Source: Artemia franciscana (Eukaryota > Arthropoda > Branchiopoda > Anostraca > Artemiidae). Taken from it: a stretch of 64,000 nt of DNA. Below the pieces are notes generated by a model, which saw only the letters and a program-made list of their open reading frames with translations, had not been told where the DNA came from and ran no database searches. Below are positions 57,762 to 64,000 of the stretch, piece after piece. The stretch lies in contig NW_027062873.1 of NCBI RefSeq assembly GCF_032884065.1, forward strand, positions 1 to 64,000, given 5' to 3'. The position numbers and the translations under genes are program-made. Numbering within the stretch: position 1 is the first letter of the stretch; each line of letters opens with the position of its first letter.

Positions 57762-59590
57762 CAATAATGAGTTTTATTTCGTTTCCATTCTCCAAGGAAA
57801 TGTTCTTTCTTTTTATAGTTCTGTTTTTTTTTGTCTTTTAGACATGATTTTTTGTTAAGCCTGCAAAATTACTGGATAATTATAAACATTTTAATCTTGC
57901 AAAATAATAATCTTAATATTTTATTAGAAAGTATACTCTAGCATAAATATTTCATTTATTACGAAAGTCTGTCAGGGCGTTCTCTACAAGCATGTGTTTG
58001 CATATTTTGAACGGTCTTTTGAATTATAAGTAACATAGATCGTTCTGTCTTAAACCACCAACTAAGTAAAAAAAAAACTCTCACAGTAAAACAACTACAT
58101 TGAAAATTCTCATTAGTTTACATAATTTCTTTTCTACAATCATGCTCGTGTCCAACTATTGTGTCTTAACCATATTCTTTTTGTTTTTGTAAATCCTTGG
58201 CAAAATATTGAATTTAGGAAGCTTAATTGACACAAACAGAAGAAAATGTTAGGTCAAATTCCTTCGAATTGTAGGACAAACTTAATAAGAAAAATAGACT
58301 CGTATAATCTGAAACAAAGGTGTTCAGTCAGTATAGTTCACAGAATTTATACCAGAAAGATTTCTCAGAAGAGAGGAGGTCTAACCCTGTCTTGGCCATT
58401 ATCACCCTCTTCCCTAACCTTAAGGTGCCTTGGCGGGAGAGAGCTCTCCCAAATAAAGTTACTAGACTAGGTTAAATTATATTAAACCAGACACCAACGT
58501 GTCTTTCAATACCTATGATAAACGGTTATTTTTATCTCATTTGTTTGTGCAAAACTTTTGCTACTCATATTACGAAATGTACACTTTCTGTAAGACACTG
58601 AATGCATTATTATTTTCATTTGATAAAATAGGATATTTTCAAATTCGGTTTTAGAATTAAGATTGTTTACAAATTTTTAAATAAAAGACTGTCAATTGAA
58701 AGCACTCATCAATTAAAATTTGAGTCAAGCGGCTGCAAGTTACCTGAACTATATTTGAGATTGTTCTTCAGTTTTAAATTAGTACATTCAGCGGAAGTTT
58801 GAGGTTGTACAGACGGGCCCTTACAAAAAGTAAAAAAAAATACAAAAAACTTATGTTTACAAAATGATATCTTATCTCTTTAAATTCTAAAACTGGGATG
58901 ACGGTAACAACACCGAGTTTTGCTCTAAAGACACTAAAAGTACACATAAAAGTAAACTCCAAAGTACACATTCCTGCATGCAAACAATCAATTGACCTGA
59001 ACAATAAAACATCAAAATGATCACTCCTACAAAGAAAATATCCCTATGAAACAAAAGAATTTTCCTAAAGTTTATGTTGTAGAGCTCAAATTGCAGCAAA
59101 CTGATAAAAAAAAAACAAAAAAAACTTTTTATTAATGAAATGTAAGAACTCTTTTTTTTCAGAATTCGCTTTTTGATAGTTTGATAAGTTTGATAGTTCA
59201 CTTTTTGATAGTTACCAATTAAAATTCCGAGGAAATATAGACAAAAAAGAACTACTTCAAAAGTTGATTCCTATATAGACATTGATCCGTCACCCAAGAT
59301 AATATCAAAAATAGTTTACCATTTTAGAAATATATGTTCGGGTGGTTCATACACTAGAGGCTGAGATTCTCGCCCCAGTCTGGTTATTGTTGCAGATAGA
59401 CCTGAAAAGCTCGGGTATTTTTGTTTGAATATTTTTTTCTTGGACTTATACCCATATTCCTTCGGGTTTTATTGTATTTTTTATTTCACATTTTTTAATG
59501 TCATTTTCTCTGCACGCATGGCTGAGAGGTGCTGGGGGGTCGGGTAGAAGGCTTATAGAAGAAAATATATTTTGTATCTGTCTCTCATAG
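57762..59590. other. Intergenic or 3' UTR, no gene seen
   Basis: AT-rich. It lies between the converging ends of the predicted RacGAP (+) and synaptotagmin (-) genes. Open frames at 58246-58470 and 58774-59201 have no recognisable similarity. A candidate + strand poly(A) signal AATAAA is at about 58452. Confidence 0.4.
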
Positions 59591-59596
59591 TTTATT
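59591..59596 (-). terminator. Poly(A) signal for the synaptotagmin-like gene
   Basis: AATAAA on the minus strand, 223 bases beyond the predicted stop at 59819 and 44 bases beyond the end of the overlapping open frame (59640). Position and strand fit a 3' UTR end. Confidence 0.45.
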
Positions 59597-59639
59597 GTGT
59601 CATAAATAAACAGTTAGTCTGAATGCTATATTTGATCAT

Positions 59640-59826
59640 TCAATTATGCTTTTCCTTTTTCTTTTTTGTTTCATCCCGTGCTCTAGAAGAGTCTAGACTT
59701 GAACTGTTAAATTCCTTATTCTTAGAGCTTTTATGAAAGAAAGACTTGCCATTGTAGGTAAAATAAATCCTTTTTTGATTTGCATAAATACTTTCTAAGA
59801 CCCCACTGCCTCTCAATTTCAAAGAA
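59640..59826 (-). CDS. Predicted terminal exon of the synaptotagmin-like gene
   Basis: An acceptor TTTCTTTCCAG at 59827-59837 precedes this segment. Joined to the phase-1 donor at 60718 it reads Val-Leu-stop (TGA at 59821-59819), giving a protein ending DPEEDVL; the rest would be 3' UTR. A different frame is open for 60 codons (GVLESIYANQKRIYFTYNGK) to a stop at 59640. It would need a phase-2 donor, so it is either 3' UTR by chance or an alternative exon. Confidence 0.4.
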
Positions 59827-60504
59827 CTGGAAAGAAATAAAAAAAATGGGATAAAACTTTCATTTCAAGCCGATAACAAGCAATGTCAGTCTTATGTCCA
59901 CATATATTTCTTAATCAGTAAACACAAGTATGAAACTAAATTTAAACCCAATTATCAATTGAAGTAAATCAAAAAATTTATAACTAAATATAATTTTTTT
60001 TTGCACAAAGCGTCAAAAAAGTAGAAAGTTTGTTTTATATACGACTATTAACATCGCCCCTTTTAAACACAAAGCTATCTTATTTTGCCAAAAGAAATCC
60101 CAACGACATGGGATGCTTGAAAAAAATTTAAAAACTTTGTTTAGATAATTCTCTTTTAACTTGGCGTTTTCTTATTTCTTCTTTTTTTTAGAGCTATGTC
60201 ATGACATCATGATGCCTCAATTATAGTTAGTTTCATAAAAATAAATATAAATAAAATCATGTAAAAACTAAAAGAGAACATTTAAAGAATTGTAAAGATC
60301 ATTGAACTTTGAGCTAGGGCTGATGGGCGAAGCCTCTGGTCACATGCCCTGCTTTCAGCCTATATCGCAAGATTTCGCAATTTTTTCCATCATTTCTCAT
60401 CCTTTTGGTCGACTGAACTGAATAATTTTTAGACAATTCTATAAGAGTTAGGCCAACTTTGCCTCTCACAAAGACCATCTGTCTCGGCTTTAGTTAATTT
60501 AGCC

Positions 60505-60606
60505 ATGGCCCGAAAGCTCCCTAATGTTTATGCTGATTTGGAAGAAGCAGCACAAGTAAAAATCTCAACTACCCAACGCTTCAGAAAATACTTCTTTAAG
60601 TTCTAA
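60505..60606 (+). CDS. Small open frame with strong start context
   Basis: AGCCATGG gives a good Kozak start. The frame is 33 codons (MARKLPNVYADLEEAAQVKI then STTQRFRKYFFKF) and ends TAA. It is antisense, within the predicted synaptotagmin intron. The composition looks protein-like, but I know no homologue. It may be an exon, a gene fragment or chance. Confidence 0.2.
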   Translation: MARKLPNVYADLEEAAQVKISTTQRFRKYFFKF

Positions 60607-60717
60607 AATCAAGGTCAGCGCTAAAAATTCCGAAGTAATTTGGTTGCATGTGCGGTGCTTTAGAAAAGCGAATGGGAATAGGCAAGTTTATGTCTCTGGT
60701 ATTTTAATCTTTCTTAC

Positions 60718-60898
60718 CATCTTCTTCGGGGTCTTTCAACGTATGCCACTGTGCAATAGGATGTCTTGGAGAAGCTAGCATAGCAGAACAATGGCGCAAC
60801 TCAGTGGCACTTTCATTATATCCCAAGATGACTTTACCAATTGGGTCTGAAGAACCAATCCTATCGAAGTCTACCGCCATTATGATCAGCTTTACTTT
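60718..60898 (-). CDS. Synaptotagmin-1-like exon: end of C2B domain
   Basis: Encodes KVKLIIMAVDFDRIGSSDPI, GKVILGYNESATELRH, SAMLASPRHPIAQWHTLKDP and EED. This is the last strands and helix of the C2B domain of synaptotagmin 1, the vesicle calcium sensor for transmitter release. The VDFDRIG block contributes to the calcium-binding loop, and IAQWHTLKDPEE is characteristic of the invertebrate protein. The acceptor is CATGTTTTAG (60899-60900, phase 0); the donor is GATG|GTAAGA (60718/60717, phase 1). Three usually conserved positions differ: ELRHWSDML is ELRHCSAML, and SPRRPI is SPRHPI. It could be a divergent paralogue or a decaying copy. Earlier exons lie beyond the window's right edge or were not found. 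Confidence 0.8.
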
Positions 60899-61359
60899 CT
60901 AAAACATGGTTTATACCCCAGTGAGAACATCCAAGGCTAACAAATATACATAAAGGATTTCAAGCAAAACAAACAGGAAAGGGAAATTTTTACTCATATT
61001 ACACCCGAGTCAAATTACCAAATATACAGAATTAACAAACATGCGTCTGCGTTCTGGACGACTGAAACATTTTTGGGAAAAAAGAGAAAGAAACACGTGA
61101 AAACTTCAAGGCTAAGGATTAAGTTCTTTGATGAGCAGGAAAATTTTTTTAACAGCTGTTCGCGACGTACTGCAAGTAAAGAGCGACACTTTTTAATAGT
61201 ACCTAAAACCCCAAATAATCAGTGAAAGCTGAGTGAAATATGAACCAACCGTGAAAATGGTATAACTGCAGTATTTCAGAAGCTCTTACTGGTATTCCGT
61301 ATTTCGTTGAAACTGTCTCAAAAAAGTCATGAGGTGGCTGAGCAAATTAAGACACCCGT

Positions 61360-61500
61360 GTGCATCAAGGTTTGTGAAAAGTGCATTTATGTTATCTCAG
61401 GAACGGCTAAGGCTATTAGGTTATTTTCAGAGAATATAGAGGTGAATATTTGTGTTATTTTAGGAACGGCTAAGGTCATTTTAACAGGATGTGGGTTTGA
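61360..61500 (+). repeat. Short tandem duplication
   Basis: Two units of about 75 bp sharing TTATGTTATCTCAGGAACGG / TTGTGTTATTTTAGGAACGG then CTAAGG. The 65-codon frame across it is an in-phase translation of the repeat and is probably not a gene. Confidence 0.5.
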
Positions 61501-61760
61501 ATAGTAAACCGAATTGAAATATACGAGGTGTGTTAAATTTGTTGAAATGATATGTCTGCCATCACTCAGAAAGAGATTAGGACATAAAAACAAACCTTGA
61601 AACTTTTAGTTTCAAAGTTTTAATGGTAACTCTGAATCTTTTAAAAATTTAAACTTTTAGGGAAGGTTGAAGGGATTGTTTAAGTAAGTCAAAAGTTACT
61701 CTAAACAACTGTGTCGTCAAAAGGCATAAACTCGATGTAGAATCATTTTTACAGATTTTC

Positions 61761-61764
<4 letters not shown>

Positions 61765-61849
<85 letters not shown>
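61765..61849. repeat. (TA)n microsatellite beside a Helitron 3' end
   Basis: About 85 bp of pure AT ending at the A that precedes CTAG of the minus-strand Helitron. This is another association of a TA tract with a Helitron 3' terminus. Confidence 0.9.
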
Positions 61850-61850
<1 letters not shown>

Positions 61851-62496
61851 TAGCTGTTGGGGTGGCGCTTCGCGCCACCCCAACACCTAGCTGTTGGGGC
61901 GCTTCGCGCCCCCCCAAGCCCCCCCGCGCGCGTAAGTCGTTACGCGCCATATTAGTTACGCGCCATTGTAGTTGTGTCCCTGTGTCCCACCTGTGAATAT
62001 AGATAGATTTATATATGTGTTTCAAACTACGTAAAAATTGCGAATATACAACATTCTTGGCTTTCCCATTGTCTGTCCATATACAAAGCCGTATGTACTA
62101 ATAATGACGTCATATGCAAACGCTCTTTTTACAAACAAACAAACATGCATACACACAACTCGTTTTTATATAGATAGATAGATAGATAGATACAATACAA
62201 ATTAACTACGTAAAACTTGTGAATATACAACAGTCTTCGCTGTCCCATTGTCTGTGTTGCAATCTTTTAAATTGAAAAGGCAGATCCGTTGGAATCATGG
62301 GAATGCGAGGAATAAGAACAGCCTCACCCTCATAAGGTACTGTCAAGATTGTGGCCTCTATTAGGTTTTCCATTGTTTTTTTTTACGGCAAGTCGCGTGC
62401 CATTGCAAAGCTTTGGTGGGTTGATATTTCTTAAAAGTATTATTGGTACGCCTATTTTTAGTTGTAGCACGTGTGGTGGAAACCCTGAAGGATCTA
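61850..62496 (-). mobile_element. Helitron 3' part, truncated by a LINE
   Basis: 3' CTAG at 61853-61850 with a doubled terminator, the standard subterminal blocks, the GATA tract (62165-62192), then helicase C-terminal sequence from 62253. That sequence skips the final motifs (TGTCTGTG joins CAATCTTTTAAATTG at about 62253), so there is an internal deletion. The element is broken at 62497 where the LINE tail starts, and its other half is not in the window. Confidence 0.8.
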
Positions 62497-63502
62497 TACT
62501 ACTACTACTACTACTACTAATAACTCACTGCAGCACCAAGCCGCCTGAGGCCAACACAGCTACGCACGCTCCTCCTCCAACCTAATCTATTTAAAGCCTC
62601 CCTCTTTACACCCTCCCAGGAAGTTCCCATTTCCTTTAAATCCTTATTTATGACATCCTCCCAACCCAGACAAGGACGACCTGCTTTCCGTGTAGCCCCA
62701 GACGGTTGGCCAAAAAGGACAATCTTCGGTAATCTGTCATCCTTCATCCGTAGAACGTGGCCTAGCCATCTCAACCTTTCTTTCATTATAGCCCCAGAAA
62801 GCGGGATTGAACCACACTTTTCGTACAACCTACTGTTTGAAATACGGTCAGTCAGCCGGGTACCCAGAACAATCCGTAGGCAATTTCTCTGGAAAACATC
62901 TAGTAAATTTTCATCTGCTTTTCGGAGTGTCCATGCTTCAGAGCCATATTTGACCACTGTCATCACTGTAGCTTCCAATATTCTAATCTTGGTTTGTAGG
63001 CTTATCTTTCTATTCTTCCAAACTTTTTTTAACTGTGAAAAAACACCCTGAGCTTTAGCTATTCTACTTTTAACATCTTCACTGCTCCCACCATCTTTAC
63101 TAATAATACTACCAAGGTAACTGAAGCTCCCAACCTGATCAATCTTTTCGTTACCTAAGGTCACCTGTTCATCTTCACTTATTCCTAACCTTAGTGACTT
63201 AGTCTTCTTAACATTAATTTTCAAGCCTATTTTAGCACCCTGAACTCGTAAAACCTCTAAAAAATTCATTCATTTTGCTCACACTTTCATCTAATATGCT
63301 TAAATCATCAGCATAATCTAAGTCCAGGAGCGTTCTTCCTCCCCATTTGATTCCATGGTCTCCAATTGCCTTTCCTGTGCTCCTTAAGACGAAGTCCATC
63401 AAAATGATCCATATAAAGGGGGATAGAACACAACCCTGCTTAACTCCTGATTTAATACAAAACCAGTTGCTAACCTCATTTCCTACCTTAACCGCAGCAG
63501 TA
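62497..63502 (-). pseudogene. RTE-like LINE, 5'-truncated, one frameshift
   Basis: Minus strand: reverse transcriptase motifs SGVKQGCVLSPFIWIILMDF and the catalytic LDYADDLSIL (about 63335-63306), then LKINVKKTKSLRLG. The post-RT region has YGSEAWTLRKADENLLDVFQ, LRWLGHVLRMKDD and GRPCLGWEDVI. It ends AVSY-stop at 62519, followed by a (TAG)n tail on that strand (62497-62519). A microsatellite-like tail is typical of RTE-type elements. The frame is intact except for an extra T in a run of six at 63259-63264, which separates the RT catalytic part from the rest. The 5' end is lost at the family P junction. Confidence 0.85.
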
Positions 63503-64000
63503 TTATCAAACAGTTCGTGGTAACGAACTGTAGTAAGGAGCGATCCGGCTCAATAGTAACCAAAACTCTAAAAAATTGAATTTTGATATAAATAGCTACA
63601 TCAAAAGAATCGCATTTTAATGCTGATTTTAAATATATAAGTTTCATCAAGTTTAGTCTTAGCCATCAAAAGTTACGAGCCTGAGAAAATTTGCCTTATT
63701 TAGGAAAATAGGGGGAAACACCCCCTAAAAGTCGTAGGATCTTAACGAAAATGACACCATCGGATTCAGCGTATCAGAGAACCCTACTGTAGAAGTTTCA
63801 AGCTCCTATCTACAAAAATGTGGAATTTTGCATTTTTTGCCAGAAGACAAATCACGGGTGCGTGTTTATTTGTTTGTTTTTTTGTTTTGTTTTTTTTTTT
63901 TCCCCAGGGGTCATCGTATCGACCAAGTGGTCCTAGAATGTCGAAAGAGGGCTCATTCTAACGGAAATGAAAAGTTCTAGTGCCCTTTTTAAGTGACCGA
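63503..64000 (-). repeat. Family P copy running off the window
   Basis: Starts TATCAAA, then the hairpin CAGTTCGTGGTAACGAACTG (63511-63530), and matches 55776-56275 almost base for base to the right edge. It is joined directly to the 5'-truncated LINE, so the LINE was either cut by this insertion or the two met by recombination. Confidence 0.85.

Noticed and set aside
61524..61545. Mariner-type terminal repeat (TACGAGGTGTGTT)
   Set aside because: A resembling motif occurs once, with no matching opposite end and no transposase nearby.

Overview
This is AT-rich animal nuclear DNA with intron-split genes buried in transposons. Two host genes can be named by homology. One is a RacGAP1/MgcRacGAP (Tumbleweed-type) gene on the + strand, with exons at 39177-39322, 41623-41873, 45402-45534, 47192-47337 and probably 57713-57761. 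The other is the last C2B exon of a synaptotagmin-1-like gene on the - strand (60718-60898, probable 3' end near 59.6-59.8 kb). Invertebrate-style synaptotagmin and GAP sequences plus Helitron, RTE and SINE content suggest an arthropod. The repeats remind me of brine shrimp (Artemia) DNA, but that is only an impression. A third, unidentified gene on the - strand shows two well-formed exons (12228-12545 with a signal peptide, and about 11751-11946).

Most of the remaining sequence is one of two repeat systems. (1) A Helitron family with a defined 5' end (TC, TATA-like start, TGACGTCA boxes) and 3' end (GGCGC-GAA-GCGCC hairpin, then CTAG, inserted between A and T). Copies: a 3.4-kb deletion derivative (1057-4434, -); a near-full-length 5.2-kb element (24116-29304, +) coding for a 23-residue-repeat (STPR-like) N-terminus, a Cys-rich segment, a HUH Rep domain and a Pif1-type helicase, all broken by stops and frameshifts; a nest of non-autonomous copies at 29467-33477 separated by (TA)n; a - strand copy at 49389-54986 holding further + strand copies, lying in the predicted last RacGAP intron; and a - strand 3' part at 61850-62496 cut by an RTE-like LINE. 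(2) A dispersed non-coding family, here called family P, marked by long foldback palindromes with the core CTTTAGCGTAAAGAGC and, at one end, the hairpin CAGTTCGTGGTAACGAACTG. It covers much of 5-8, 19-20, 33-39, 55.7-57.5 and 63.5-64 kb.

Other elements are a 1.5-kb element with 29-bp terminal inverted repeats (16503-18037), a tRNA-derived SINE (54987-55109), a 36-bp tRNA 5'-half insertion with a 16-bp target duplication (20363-20430), LINE remnants, minisatellites and several local tandem duplications.

The most notable observations are: the RacGAP GAP-domain exon carries an in-frame TGA where the family has Arg; the Helitron Rep has a TAA exactly at its first catalytic Tyr; the Helitron 3' terminators occur singly or doubled; the family P palindromes have arms that match within a copy but differ between copies; and the Helitron protein starts with seven exact 69-bp units encoding STPR-like repeats. 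All exon boundaries are read by eye from splice motifs and homology, without transcript evidence.
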